Assembly: GCF_033115175.1 (NCBI RefSeq)
Contig: NC_084827.1
Span: 120,993,701 to 121,057,700 of the forward strand
Length of the DNA stretch: 64,000 nt
Direction: 5' to 3'
Source: Lepus europaeus
Taxonomy: Eukaryota > Chordata > Mammalia > Lagomorpha > Leporidae
In this document: positions 1 through 12,726 of the stretch, in pieces
How the letters are laid out: every line of letters begins with the position of its first letter
How positions within the stretch are numbered: position 1 is the first letter of the stretch
The notes under the pieces: model-generated
Databases searched by the model: none
Seen by the model: only the letters and a program-made list of their open reading frames with translations
Told to the model about the DNA's origin: nothing
Translations under genes and position numbers: made by a program

Positions 1-270
1 GCCATTTAAATGAAAAAGGAGTACCATCTAATTTTTTTAATTGAGAAAAGCAAAGGTTAAGACATTCTGGTAATCTAATGAAGTAGTACAGACAGCATAA
101 ATAGAAAAAGGAGAATATGTAATATTGAAAGTAACACCATTTCTGAACAGAAAAACATAGAGAAATCTGTCTTTTATTTAATCGTCAACACATTTAAAAT
201 TAAAAAAAAGTCACAGATTTCACCTAGCCTAGTAAGTCTTCAAAATGTTCATACAAAATACATCCCATAA

Positions 271-601
271 GGCCGGCACCATGGCTCACTTGGCTAATCC
301 TCCACCTGCGGCGCCAGCATCCCATATGGATGCCAGGTTCTAGTCCCAGTTACTCCTCTTCCAGTCCAGCTCTCTGCTGTGGCCCAGGAGAGCAGTGGAG
401 GATGGCCCAGGTGCTTGGACCCTGCACCTGCAAGGGAAGCCAGGAGGAAGCACCTGGCTCCTGGCTTCGGATCAGTGTAGTTCCAGCCATAGCGGCCATT
501 TGAGGGGTGAACCAATGGAAGGAAGACCTTTCTCTCTGTCTCTCTCTCTCTCTCACTGTCTAACTCTATCTGTCAAATAAATAAAAAAAAATTTTTTTTT
601 T
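271..601 (+). mobile_element. CSINE (C repeat)
   Basis: Full-length lagomorph tRNA-derived SINE from GGCCGGCACC to an A/T-rich tail, with the internal CT-rich tract. Flanked by a perfect 16-base target-site duplication AAAATACATCCCATAA (255-270 and 602-617), so it is a relatively young insertion. Confidence 0.93.
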
Positions 602-617
602 AAAATACATCCCATAA

Positions 618-1035
618 AAGAACCATGCATAGATTTCAAATTAATTTTTGCACCAAAATAAACTTAAATTTAATTCCATTTTCCACTAACTTGAAGTACC
701 CTCAAATATTATTAGGTCTTGATAAGGACTGAGATTTAGTTTTCCTCCACAATTTAATGTCAGCTGCCAGAATTTATTTAGTTTACAAGTGCTTGATCCA
801 AATACTTTTATCTTAAAAACAAATCCTTAAAATGCTAACAATAAAACTATAAATGGTCAATCTGGAAATTTCATTTGGGGATTTACAGTACAGAAAGCCA
901 GTATATATCTTTGGAATTATACATTATACCAGAAAAATAACCATATTGAAGACTTTTTATAAAACATACTTTTATAACATACTATGCTTGTCGAATGCAG
1001 GATATATGTTATGATCAGTGAATTATTTTTTCTTT
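618..1035. other. AT-rich PDE11A intron 1 sequence
   Basis: No coding exon, RNA gene or clear repeat recognised. Confidence 0.6.
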
Positions 1036-1364
1036 TAAAGATTTATTTATTTATTTATTTGAAAGTTAGAGTTACACAGAGAGAGAAGGAGAGGAAAAGA
1101 GAGATATCTTCTATCTGCTTGTTCACTCCCCAATTGGCCGCAACACCCAGAGCTTCGCCAATCTGAAGCCAGGAGCCAGGAGCTTCTTCCAGGTCTCAGT
1201 TATGGGTGCAGGGGCCCAGAGACTTGGGCCATCTTCTGCCACCTTCTCAGGCCACAGCAGAGAGCTGGATGGAAAGTGGAGCAGCCAGGACTTGAACCAG
1301 CGCCCATATGGGATGCTGGCACTGCAGGCAGTGACCCCAACCCCTGCGGCACAGTGACGGCCCC
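1036..1364 (-). mobile_element. CSINE (C repeat)
   Basis: Reverse-oriented C repeat: T-rich start with (ATTT)n, GAGAGA tract, GCCAGGAGCCAGGAGC core, ending in ACGGCCCC. Confidence 0.88.
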
Positions 1365-1378
1365 ATTTAAGCATTTTA

Positions 1379-1668
1379 TTGCGGACAGCATTGTAGCACA
1401 ACAGGACATGGACACCAATTTGAGTCACGGCTGTTCTACTTCTGATCCAACTCCCTGTTAATGCACCAAAGCATCAGAAGATCCCCAAATACTTGGTCCT
1501 CTGCCACTCACTGTAGGAGACCCAGATGCATTTCCAGACTCCTAGCTTTGGCCTGGCATAGGCGTGTGCATTTGCAGCCATTTGGGGAGTAAACCAGCAG
1601 CCAGAATATCTCTTTCTCTCTATAAATCACCCTTTCAAGCAAATAAACAAGACTTTTTAAAAAATAAA
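1379..1668 (+). mobile_element. Degraded CSINE
   Basis: Diverged plus-strand C repeat directly after the previous one. The body AGACCCAGATGCATTT and tail AAGCAAATAAACAAG are recognisable. The bases AAGCATTT occur on both sides. Confidence 0.75.
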
Positions 1669-2338
1669 GCATTTGATTATTTTATGTTTTAAAAGAATTA
1701 CTGCCTGTGTATATGAGGCATTATGTTAAAATATTCTCAAGATTTATTTCGATAAGGTACTCTAAGATAGCAAACATGGACATGATTACTATAATAAAGT
1801 AAGTTTATACTCACAGTCACTAAAAACAGGAGGCACAGCCCACAGGGCCACATGAGAAGGACCAAAGTCAGTTGGGAGGAGAAGTGAAGAGGGCAGAGCA
1901 TGGCTGCATGCCTTTATTGAGGTTCTCAAAAGAAGGAATGAGTGAGGCAAGGTAGGCACACTGAGTGAATTTAGGATTAGCTGGTTTAAATAACTTCAGT
2001 GGGCTTTGGGCTATAGAGAGAGTCCAGAGTTGTCTGATATCTGACCCTGTGGTGACTTAGAGCAGGGGGAATATGGCTGGGAATCTGAGAGCTGGATAAA
2101 GGAGACAACTGCAGATGTGGGTTCTGGGTTGGTTGGTTTGTATGTCAAAGATGTCCTGATAGTTGAGTTTTCTCAAATCTAATAATGAGCTAGCACTTGG
2201 AAGGGCTGTCTCTTTGGTGTCTAGGCTCCAAATGTCAGAACATCAATAATACAGAAAATAAGAAAAACTAATCGATATGGGTACTATCACATTTTGATAA
2301 AACGTCTCCTCTTATGTGCAAGGTCCTTTCCAGAGCCA
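1669..2338. other. PDE11A intron 1, unassigned, possible old LTR
   Basis: The part 1830-2260 is less AT-rich, with an antisense AATAAA-like TTTATT at about 1914 and no coding frame. It could be a decayed LTR, but I cannot name a family. Confidence 0.35.
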
Positions 2339-2351
2339 GCCCCTATGCATT

Positions 2352-2730
2352 CATTTATTTATTTATTTATTTATTTATTTTTGACAGGCAGAGTGGATAG
2401 TGAGAGAGAGAGAGAGAGACAAAGAAAGGTCTTCCTTTTTGCGGTTGGTTCACCCTCCAATGGCCACCATGGCTGGCGCGCTGCGGCTGGCACGCTGCGG
2501 CTGGCGCACCGTGCTGACCCGAAGCCAGGAGCCAGGTGCTTCTCCTGGTCTCCCATGCGGGTGCAGGGCCCAAGCACTTGGGCCATCCTCCACTGCACTC
2601 CCAGGCCACAGCAGAGAGCTGGCCTGGAAGAGGGGCAACCGGGACAGAATCCGGCGCCCCAACCGGGACTAGAACCTGGTGTGCCGGCGCCGCAGGCGGA
2701 GGATTAGCCTATTGAGCTGCGGCGCCAGCT
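2352..2730 (-). mobile_element. CSINE2-type C repeat
   Basis: Full-length reverse copy with (ATTT)n, GACAGGCAGAGTGGA and GGATTAGCCTATTGAGC. Perfect 13-base target-site duplication GCCCCTATGCATT at 2339-2351 and 2731-2743. Confidence 0.93.
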
Positions 2731-2743
2731 GCCCCTATGCATT

Positions 2744-3384
2744 TTAAAATATTAATAAAGCCTTATTTTTATTACAGAATATTTTTGAAAAACTTTTCCA
2801 TTATCTCACGAGAATGTTATGATTACAATCAATTATTAGATCCTTAGAACATACTATTTGGTAGACATGTCCTGACATATTATTATCTGTATATTATAGC
2901 TGAATAAAACTAAGGCAGAACTGGAAATAGAATCCAAGATTCTTGTTTCTAAGTCTAAAGTACATTCTATTATTTGTGATATCATTTATAGTTGAACAAC
3001 GTGTTTAGTAACCTAAGAATTTAATTCTCAAAGAAATGAGTTTAATCAGGTTATGCAAGAGAAAGATTCCATAAACTAAGCCGAAGTCTTCTCTTCCCTG
3101 TAGGAATGTTTGGTACAGGTTAGCTCCTATGAGTTTCTTTGGGAATATAGGATATAAAAAAAATAATAACACAATTTCCTGCAGAGAATAAGGCAATAAA
3201 GTATAATTTCTGAACTCATTTCAAATGGATTTTGATCACCAAGCTCTCTGCAGTGGTGAAATTTAGTGTTCAATTCAAAGGAGGCTATTCCTACTTGACT
3301 TGGTTTCTACACACACATCCCTGGAAAGTAAATTAATATGAGGATAACTCAAAAAAGTTCATGGGAAATGGAATTAAAAGATAA
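2744..3384. other. PDE11A intron 1 sequence, nothing recognised
   Basis: AT-rich. No exon-like frame with splice sites and no confident repeat. Confidence 0.6.
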
Positions 3385-3737
3385 TCTTAGAGTAGGTCTT
3401 TAGCCTAGTGGTTATGACACATTCCACGTCAGAGTGCCTGGGTTCAATTCCTGGCCCTGGCTCCTGACTACAGCTTCCTTCTAGCACAGACCCTGGGAAG
3501 TGGCACTGATGGCTGAACTTACTGAACACTTGCCACTTGCCTGGGAGACTAAGAATGGGTTCCCAGCTCCAGGTTTTAGCTGCCTCAATCCCAGCCATTG
3601 AGGGCATTTGGAGAGTGAACCAGTGGTTGGAAGTACACTCATTCTTTGTCTTTCTCCCCCTCTCTCTATTTCTCTCCCTCCCTCCCTCCTGCCATTCCTC
3701 CCTTCATCTCAAATAAATAAATAAATGTTTTTAAAAG
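3385..3737 (+). mobile_element. Old, diverged CSINE
   Basis: Recognisable as a C repeat by GGTTCAATTCCTGGC, the GAGTGAACCAGTGG block, a CT/CCCT-rich stretch (3640-3705) and AAATAAATAAATAAATG tail. Many differences from young copies. Confidence 0.75.
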
Positions 3738-5329
3738 AAGAGCTTATTTTGGTGCAAAAATATTTTGAATCCATGTATAGATTTTTTAAAATATGCATTT
3801 TTCACAAATGTTTTTAAGTACCCTCATATACACATTTCACTCTCCAAAGGCACTTGCCACTTTTTGTCGCCCTGTTGTATACCAGGGGGCTTGACTACTG
3901 GGAAGTGCTGCACCAGGGTTACCCTTGTCCTCTTGGCCTCCATGTGGATTTAGTCAATAAATGGTACTGGCAGAAGATGGAGGATGTGAGGAGGATAAGG
4001 TGCCCCTGGCTCCTTCTCCAGATCCTATTTTGCCCCTGGCTGAGTTCCTCTCCCCAGGCCACAGCTCCAGCCTGGTGGCCCCTTCTCTCCCACAGCTGTA
4101 GCTCTCTCTCAGGGTTCCAATGGTTGTGTTCCCCTCCAGATGTACAGGTGGTAGATAGTTCAGGAGTTGGGAAAATGAGAAGGTATGGTAACCACTTTAA
4201 TTTACCAGTGATAACTACAAGGAACAGAAGAAAAAGAGACACTCTCACTTGGATGAGCCATGGACATCTAATAACTACATATTGGGAAAGGCAGGTAATA
4301 AATGCAACCATCCTAGAAGTTTAAATTTTTATGAGACTTTTTGAGAATATGTGAAACATAAGATTGTAATCAATAAACCTGAAAGTACAATGTTCTTGAA
4401 AAGTAAATAGTTACATGGTTGTTCAGTACAATCTCCCACGTCTAATAGGATTCGCAAAGAAAAAAAATCCCAATATCTATAAGACCTTGTGCTGCAAGGA
4501 GTGTTTTACCTTCAAGTAGATGTACTAATTGAGGTAATCATGAGAAAATTAACAAAATCAGCTAGCCAGTCATTATCTGTCCTCCAACCTTCCAAGAAGT
4601 TGGCAGTGGGCAGTCGCTAGTTGTTAGTATCTGTTTAGTGTGGATATGCTCTCTTTGTAACAAAGTCTCCATATGGAATGAAATACAAAGAAAAAAAATA
4701 ACAAGAGAGGGGAGTGGTGGAACAATTAATGTGATTGGATTGATATAGATAAGCAATTCATATAATTCACCAGTTATCTGGGCTTCATAAACCTTATGTT
4801 TAAGAAAAGTCTTGAAGACAAGGTTCAGAGAGTTACAAGTTGTGTTCAGGGGATGAATTTCCTGATTGAGCTATCCATATTGCCTAAAAGGCTGAACTTT
4901 CTACTTGGAGACACATGAACTGTCCAATATAAGGGTGGCATCAGTGATAATACTCAGCTGAAATAGAAAAACCTCGTATTAGGCCCTATACACTCCACTG
5001 AAGTGATGTGAAATGAAGTTATGATTTTGATCTCCAAAAGTTCATAGTTTAGAAATAATTTAGGACAAGTATTCAAATAATTGTAATACTTAGAAAATAG
5101 AAGTACTTTAAAGCATTATGGAAATTCAAACTAGGGACAGATCATGTTCATTTTGAGGGAGATAGTGTGGGATTAGCAAATTCCAAAAACAAGGGCTTTG
5201 GAGAGACAATATTAAGGTTGGCCAAGAAAAGGAGACAGCAAAGGGGCAGATAAGAGTTGCATACAAGAGTTAACAGGAGAGGCCACACTGGGACTGACTG
5301 TGCACGAAAGTTCTGCAATTCACATATCT
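3738..5329. other. PDE11A intron 1 sequence, mostly unassigned
   Basis: A moderately GC-rich part at 3840-4180 allows a 156-codon plus-strand frame (3854-4324). Its translation shows no family I recognise and low-complexity Ser/Pro/Cys bias, so I do not call it a gene. The rest is AT-rich. Confidence 0.5.
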
Positions 5330-5525
5330 CAGTTTGAACCCCAGCTCCTTCACTTACTGAGTCACTTTAAGCAAATTACTTAATCGCTCCAAGCCTCAGT
5401 TTCCCCCTCTATAAAATGGAAATGGTAATACCTAACTCAGAGGATTGTTGAGAGGATTAAAAGAAACAATGTTTACTAATAATTCCTGGCTTATAGTTAG
5501 TACTCCATAAAATGACTTATTGTTA
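5330..5525 (+). mobile_element. MIR SINE
   Basis: Contains the MIR core: CTTACTGAGTCACTTTAAGC, CCTCAGTTTCCCCCTCTATA, AAATGG and the 3' TTAGTACTCCATAAA region. Confidence 0.8.
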
Positions 5526-7663
5526 ATTAACAGTGGAATTTCCCTCTACCTACTCTCTATATGTTTTTTAAAAACTGACACCATAAACAGGGATCCCATA
5601 GGTTTCCCCATTTTTTCATTCATGTGAAAAAGATTTCTTGTGCTAAATTTGAAACAGTTTAAAGCTATATTTCATGATAAGAAATAAAATTTATCAATAA
5701 CATATAAAACCACTGTTCAGTTGAAACCAATCCATTAATAAGAAACCTTTGGAATTATAGTAAATGCACATTTGTATGTCAAGATATTATTTTTACTATT
5801 TTGATCCTTAAAATAAATTTAGCCTCAATGCTCATAGATGATGAGGAACCAAGGCTTCTAAAATATTAGAAAACACCCTACTCTTTTAAGATTACAATGT
5901 CTTCTTTATTATTCAAATCCAACTATCCAAAACAATGTGGTTATACTGCAAAATATTACCCTTAAAATAAGTGTCTACGGTAGCAAGTAGTGTACCTCCA
6001 GGACCTTGTTGACTGTCCTATAAAACAGCTCAAAGCTATTTCAGAGGAAAGCTTCATAGGGCTCCTCAATACTATATTAAACATAAAACACTAGCTTCCA
6101 AAAGAAAAAACAGCCTTGTAAATAAACAGGTGACCCAAACCTCAAGAACCAAAACAAACTGGTCAGATTAGTAAACATTTAGCTTATGGGTTGGGGAAAA
6201 ATTAAGTTAACCTTGGATTACCTCTCTGTGATTCTGTAGGAACTGTACTTTTCTGTAATCCATCCTCATGTACAAAGCAGCAAATACAGTTTGTCATTGT
6301 GTTTATCATGGTCATGTGTCTGTCAGGAAGAGGGGATGAAACAGCATATGTTTCCTGCTTCAAGCACAAAATCAATTCTGATTCTGGGCTGCTGAATTTG
6401 TTCATGGACTGGGGGAACATTTAAAACACTAAGTGTACAAACCTTAAATAAGATGTCACCAAACTATTTTATAATCATAGTGTTGGATCAAGATATGTCT
6501 TTTCAAGTAAATCTCAGTGACTTGGTCATAGGACCAACTAACCCATGTCCTGTCTGGCTCATCAGGGGCTGTAGCACTAGAAATTAACTCCTTCTGTTGT
6601 TATCTCAACAGAGATTATTCTAACATGAAATTCAATGAAAATGAATAATTAAATATCATTACTCATAGTGTTAGTTTATATATGATAACTATATATTTCG
6701 GTACAGCACAAAATATTCTTAATGCATAATTTTTTGCTTTGTTTTCTATCTCCTCTCAAGGACAGCAATCAGTTTTCCTTCTTAGATCACAAGAAAGCAG
6801 AGCAAGAGTTGAATGAGTAAAGTCAAAGACAGAGTAATCCTGGTGGAGAGGATGCAAAGCACATCCAGGCATTGAAAGTGGCACATAATTTAATTAGGAT
6901 GCAGCTGAGGCCACACTGAAAGGCTGTAGCAGAAACTCAACTACAATGAAATTGAATTTCTCCACCTTAGACTCAATCTGTTTCATAATCAGGACCAGAT
7001 TCATGAGTTTGTGACCAGTATAGCTGCACAGGTCTTCCCTCTGTGTGAGGTTTAATACTGGGCTATGTGAAAATCTTAATTTTATTTGAATGTATGCTTT
7101 GTATGTGCAGTTCAATGGGGCAATGGTGTATGAAACTGGAGATGGACTGCTGGTTCACACACAGATTACACTCTCACTGCCTGTCCTGGACTGGTTCTTG
7201 GCCACCTGATCCCTGCTCCTGCTGTCCTAGACTTTGTCCGGACTTCCTGCCCCTAAAAGCAGCAAGTAGGTCACATCAGTCAGGGGAGAGGCCCACACTC
7301 CATGGCAATCCTAGATGGGGTCTAGCAGGGAACAAGAAGAGTCAGGTACATGCCCCATATCAACTCAGAGATGAGCAAGGCTATGTTTGTCCCAACCCAG
7401 AGTTGGAAGCACCATGGCACACCCAGTAGGCAACTCAGTGGGGAGTCCTGGTCCACCCCCAAAATTGATACCGAGTACTTTGTAATCCTCTAGGATTTAC
7501 TATAAGGAAGCTGCTGAAAGTTGGGGTACAGAATCCTGGGAAGCGGAAATTGACTTCCGCACTCCCATCTTTGGCCCCACTTTATCATATTTTGCACAGG
7601 ACTCTACCAATTATGTAGCTGGCCCTACTTGGAATCTTTCCACCTAACACTGCTTCTCTCCTT
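5526..7663. other. PDE11A intron 1 sequence, mostly unassigned
   Basis: 5526-6890 is AT-rich with nothing seen. 6890-7650 is richer in GC and lacks recognisable SINE or LINE features. A 120-codon frame at 7067-7429 has no recognisable domain. Confidence 0.5.
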
Positions 7664-7667
7664 GGTT

Positions 7668-8024
7668 TTTTTTGTTTGTTTGTTTGTTTGTTTTGTTTGA
7701 CTGGCAGAGTGGACAGTGAGAGAGAGACAGAGAGAAAGGTCTTCCTTTTCCGTTGGTTCACCCCCTAATGGCCGCTACGGCCGGCGCACTGAGGCTGGCG
7801 CACAGCGCTGATCCGAAGCCAGGAGCCAAATGCTTCTCCTGGTCTCCCATGCGGATGCAGGGCCCAAGGACTTGGGCCATCCTCCACTGCACTCCTGGGC
7901 CACAGCAGAGACCTGGACTGGAAGAGGGGCAACCAGGATAGAATCCGGCGCCCCGACCGGGACTAGAACCCGGAGTGCCAGCGCCGCAGGCGGAGGATTA
8001 GCCTATTGAGCCACAGCGCCGGCC
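7668..8024 (-). mobile_element. CSINE2-type C repeat
   Basis: Reverse copy starting with a (GTTT)n tract, then CAGAGTGGACAGTGAGAG, ending GAGCCACAGCGCCGGCC. Flanks CTCTCCTTG / CTCTCCCTG suggest a slightly decayed target duplication. Confidence 0.9.
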
Positions 8025-8045
8025 CTCTCCCTGTTTTTGATACCC

Positions 8046-8110
8046 TTCTTTATATCTTTATATATATTACACATAATATATATTATTTCTTTATATCTTT
8101 ATATATATTA
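8046..8110. repeat. AT-rich direct repeat
   Basis: An identical 24-base AT-rich segment occurs at 8046-8069 and 8087-8110 (period 41), just after a C repeat. Confidence 0.85.
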
Positions 8111-8199
8111 AAGTCATCACTGACCTTCCTCACTCCTAGTCCAAATCCACACCTGCAGGACATCCCCCATGTGTTTCCTGTTGCCCATTCTCACTGATC

Positions 8200-8850
8200 C
8201 CACTTTAGTTCAGTTGTTCACCACGCTTTCACCAGACTATCATTATTGACTCCTAATGATTTTCACAGTTCTAAGACTCTCTCTGTTCAATTCATTCAGT
8301 CACTGCCACCAGGTTATCCAAAACACCATTGTATCATGCTAAGTTGTTTTGAAGTGTTCCTGTGGCTTACTGCTAGTGAAATTCTAAGTCTAATCAGGCA
8401 TTTAAGATCCTTCCTTCTTCGGCCCTCACCTGATTTTTGCATTTTTTTTTTTTTTTTGGCATGCTTTAACCAAATAAAAACACGCACTGTTTCCTATGCA
8501 CATTTTGTACTTGCCTATCACTGTGGCTCTGCAGAAGCCATTTTTCTGTATCTGGATCACTTCCCCTACACCATGACCATCTTCACCTGGGAAATCTGAC
8601 CATGTTTCTAGTTTAGTATCTCCTCCATTAAGTCTTTATGTAATTATGTAATTTACTTTTTGTAATTTATGAAATACAGCTTGGTATGAGTTTGTGTATA
8701 GTACATGGGCCTGTCCTATAGTCACTTGGGGCACAAGAAGTATGTCCTCTAACCTTTGTACAACTACAGGCTCTCTACCCAGGGCCTTTGGTATATGGAC
8801 TTTCAATGTCTGTTTGTTGGAACTAATGGATAAATGGATCTGTTGTGTAA
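8200..8850 (+). mobile_element. L2 LINE 3' fragment
   Basis: Diverged sequence in the order typical of L2 3' ends: CACTGCCACCAGGTTATCC, TGGCTTACTGCTAG, GGCCCTCACCTGATTTTTGC, CCTACACCATGACCATC, then a terminal GGACTTTCAATGTCTGTTTG region. No coding capacity. Interrupted by a T run at 8443-8457. Confidence 0.5.
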
Positions 8851-9368
8851 ACAGATCAGATCTGAAAGCCTGGCACACCTGCAACCTTTCTGCGTCACCC
8901 CCTCTCCTCTTCTCACTCCTAACAAAACATCCTGCTGCTTTTCAGGCCCAAACCCATCAAACACCTGTGTCATCATTAACAACACTAACATCAAATTCAT
9001 CACTTTTTATTAATGTTTAAAGTGCTATATTCTGAATGCTTAGAATAATCTCAAAGAGAACACCTGTTACTTAAGTGCTCTTAGTTTCAACCTCTTTAGG
9101 GCAATTTTTTCATTACTATATTAAAGAAAACTGTTTAATAACTTATAACTTTCAGGGGAAAAAAGATAAATTGCAGGCACTATGATCCATAGTGGATACC
9201 CAAAATGAATGTGTTTTTTTTTCCATTTGCAATTCTTTCTTCCTAATTTCAAGCCTTATTTTTTAGTAATAATTGAGGAAAGTGATACAAAATAATAAAA
9301 TTAATTTATGAGTTTTTGCTGCAAAAATGTCTATCTAACCTTAATATTTTATTAAATATTCTACCCTG
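8851..9368. other. PDE11A intron 1 sequence, nothing recognised
   Basis: AT-rich, no features beyond chance ORFs. Confidence 0.6.
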
Positions 9369-9705
9369 GTGGCCAGCATTGTGGCACAGCAGTTTAAGAC
9401 ACAGCTTGCTATGCTGGCATCCCATATGGTATCCTATATCAGAGTGCCAGTTCCAGTCCTGGCTGTTGTACCTCCAATCTGCTAATGCACCTTGGAAGAC
9501 AGAAGATGATCCAAGTATTTGGGTCTCTGCTACCTGAATGGGAGAGCCAGATGGACTTTCTGGCTCCTGGCTTTGGCCATTTGTGGAGTAAACCAGCAGA
9601 TGAAATCTATCTCTTGTGCGTGTGCTCTCTCGCTCGCTCGCTCTCTCTCTCCCTCTCTCTCTCTCTCCGCCCCTCCCTCTACTGCCTTTCAAATAATTAA
9701 AGGAA
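9369..9705 (+). mobile_element. CSINE (C repeat)
   Basis: Plus-strand C repeat, GGCCAGCATTGTGGCACAGC to CTTTCAAATAATTAAAGG. Contains an expanded CT-rich tract with (CGCT)n at about 9625-9668. Confidence 0.85.
9617..9678. repeat. (CT)n / (CGCT)n pyrimidine tract
   Basis: CT-rich microsatellite in the body of the C repeat at 9369-9705. Confidence 0.9.
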
Positions 9706-10424
9706 AAAGTCACCTGTCATCAAAATGTCATAGTGTCTCCATTGCCTTTCTCTTGCCCATGTTATGAACCCCTAAGGATTAGGAGCGATAATCTAATTAT
9801 TGAGTGATTGGATTTAGGAACTCTGTGATAGGGGCTGTATCTCATAGAATGAAGTACACTAGCTGAATCTAAGCAAGAAACACTATGGGACTACAGTAAT
9901 TAATAAACAATCAGGAAGGATGGTTGTGTATGTATGTATGAACTTCAAGATGTTTACATATATAACAAGAATGAAAACAACATCATGGTAAAAGAATATG
10001 GATTTGGCAGGCTGTCATTAAAAGAAATCTGTAACAATAGGAATAGAAAAAGATGAGGTAACAGTAGAACTGAAAAAAATCATTCAAAGTTATTGCAATT
10101 CAATAAAAAAAATCTTACCTGAGTTGCTAAGAGGAACAAAGTGTAGAACTTTTTATAGGCTGGGATATAGTCAGATGTTAACCACATTTAGGGGAGTTTT
10201 AAGAGAGAGTGGAAGAATAGATATTTCTACCTTCTGTGAATGTAAAGCCAGTCCTAAAATACTTAATCTAAGGGCAGAACACTAGGTTAGGAAATATTAG
10301 ACGTCAAAATGTGCTGAGTGTCCATTTGAGTCCCAGATACAGGAAAAAAAAATTGAAAAAGAGATAAAGACTACTTGCAAACCAGATATCATCTTTTTAT
10401 CATAAACTGTTATCATTTCCTGTG
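9706..10424. other. PDE11A intron 1 sequence, nothing recognised
   Basis: AT-rich, no splice-bounded frame or repeat identified. Confidence 0.6.
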
Positions 10425-10570
10425 TAACTGCAATGTTCCAGGTCCTATTTTAGTCCTTCCTTTTATTTTCATGATAATAATCTTTGCCAAGTAGGAATTA
10501 TTATTCCCATTTTGCAGACAAGGAAATTGAGATGCAGAGATTATGAAATTCTCCCAAGATCACACTAATG
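10425..10570 (-). mobile_element. MIR SINE
   Basis: Reverse MIR: CATTTTGCAGACAAGGAAAT, TGAGATGCAGAGATTATG, CCCAAGATCACACTAATGG. Confidence 0.7.
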
Positions 10571-12726
10571 GTAACTGTAGTGCACTGTAATAAAGGGGAA
10601 AACGTAGTTTTTGTAAAAGAGGGAAAATGCATAAGAAAAACAAAGAAAAACACACAGTTTACAGAATGCATAGTAGAAACCCAATGGAGAAAGCAAAAAT
10701 AAACTTCCTAAACATTTAGAAATGAAAGCAAGTTGAAACAAGACCTCAGATTCCCAAGCCATATAGCATCCTTCCCCTACTTGCCTTCTGCCAGCAGCAC
10801 AGTCTTATTTACAGCCATCATTGCTACCCTGAGCAAAACAGGAAAAGAAAACCTCCTTTCTCAACAGCAGTTTCCAACTATAAAAAGAGAACTTCGCTCT
10901 ACTCCTTCTGCAAAGTAAGGATAGAACCCACAGGAAGCAGCAGCTGCTGAAAACCTGATTTTCCATGCCCATAATACAACTATAGCCACAATTCTAAGCA
11001 GCAGAGAGACAAATTAACTGCTGAGGAGGCCAAGAATTATGCTCTAGAAGAAATGGCAGTATATGAACAGTATTAAATAAAAGTCAGGAACTGGGAGAGA
11101 ACAGTAAGAAATCAAAGTTAAAGAAATGGGAAAAAATCAATTGGGGAGGAGTACAAAAAGTAAAGGCAATAAATTGAAAAGCCTGCAATACTGATACTTA
11201 ATAGCAAGTATCATCCAACTGGGAAAGGACTTTCTTATCCTCAGCACAAGATAAGAATGTGGCAATAACAGGAAAGGAAATAGTTTGTGATTTTTTCACC
11301 AATTTTTTTACAGATTTTGCAACTTATCAATTATTAAATGGTTTTATTTTTTCCATAGCTTTCTAACATTGTAGAGAAATAAATACTTGTTGAAAATCTT
11401 CAATTAGTTGCTTGACCTAAACCTATCAAGTTCCTTAAGAAAGATGTAATGAATTATGTGCCTGATCAGAAAGAAAAGTTTGGTTAAAATGCTCATTCTG
11501 CAGGCAGCTATTGATATTAGAGAGTAGTGTTGACAGGCACCTGACAAAAATTTGAAATGTGCTTTTAGTGAAAGCTAGTCGATGTTCTGTATAAAGCTGC
11601 CAACTTTCAGATGAAATGAAGAAAAGTTTGCATTTAGCCCTTCCCATCACTTCTGCTATTCTGATGAACAGCAGCCGAACTCTAAAGAAACGTGTAGCTC
11701 TGTGAGACAACTAGATGTATTCATCCAATGGCTGCAAAATGTTCACCACCAAGGACAAGAAATTTCAATTCCAAAAAATTGAGAAGTATCATAGAAGGTA
11801 ACATCCAGTGTTATCATGTTCAATGAAGATACTGAAGAAATAAGAATCGACTGGCTTTCAGTTCCAGCATCTAATATCAAGTTCAAGTCACTGTGAAATT
11901 GGAAGGTTCAGAAAAAACAGATAACAACATGTTGGGTTTCCCTTTCCATTTGCATGTTTACCCTGCTGATGGCCCTTGGAGCTGCTATGAAATGAACAAT
12001 AATTTTTGTTTTAGTTTGTTTCACAAACTAAAAATCTGCTTTCTCAGTCCTGTCAAAGGCTGACTACTGATAATACTACATTCAAACCTAAAGACAACTA
12101 GCCCCTGTAGTCTCTATACTCAACAAAAACAGTTAAAATAGATGCTGAGAAGGCAAAGATGGTCAGAGGGACCATTATTTTATTCCCCACTTTCCTCTTT
12201 TCTTCCTCTTCTTTTCTACCTTGGAACTCATGCAAACTCAAGCTACAACAGGGAATAGGAAAGTAGTTAGGCATTCCGTGTCCCTTTCCAACCTTAAATT
12301 AGAGACTGAAAATGCATTGTGATCCCCAAATACTATCACCAATACCAAAATACCCATTTCCTTCAGACTAACACTGCAATTCTGAAATAGACATCTCCCC
12401 CTTCTCCACCAACAAGTCACAAATGCATTCTAAACCCATACACTGATATTCTTAAGGATAAAGTATCTTGACAGGAACATGTGGTATTGAGTGACATATG
12501 AATTTCCCATAAGCCACTATGTGTTAGGAAAGGCCATTACATCAAAGATGAGTCAGTAATGTTCTAACTAGTCTAAATTCAAGAAGGTATTTAAATAACA
12601 CGACCGTAAAACTAATTTAATCTAATCTAGTCTAAGCTAATGTGCTTCTGGTTGCCAAAGGGTAACTCAACGTTTGGTTCCCAAGCCAGTGGGGCTCAGG
12701 GAGGAGAGGACAATGCAAAGTCCTAC
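10571..12726. other. PDE11A intron 1 proximal part
   Basis: Begins (minus sense) at the exon 1 donor. The part 11430-11950 has an exon-like composition but several stops in all frames; no protein or transposon family recognised. Everything else is unremarkable AT-rich sequence. Confidence 0.5.

Noticed and set aside
2294-2707. 137-codon frame and similar frames within C repeats (also 33468-33923, 44022-44516, 48460-48774)
   Set aside because: These translate SINE sequence; the same peptides recur at every C repeat.
3854-4324. 156-codon plus-strand frame
   Set aside because: No recognisable motif and no splice context; it lies within the PDE11A intron. Probably chance.
7067-7429. 120-codon plus-strand frame
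   Set aside because: No family resemblance; likely chance in a GC-richer intronic patch.
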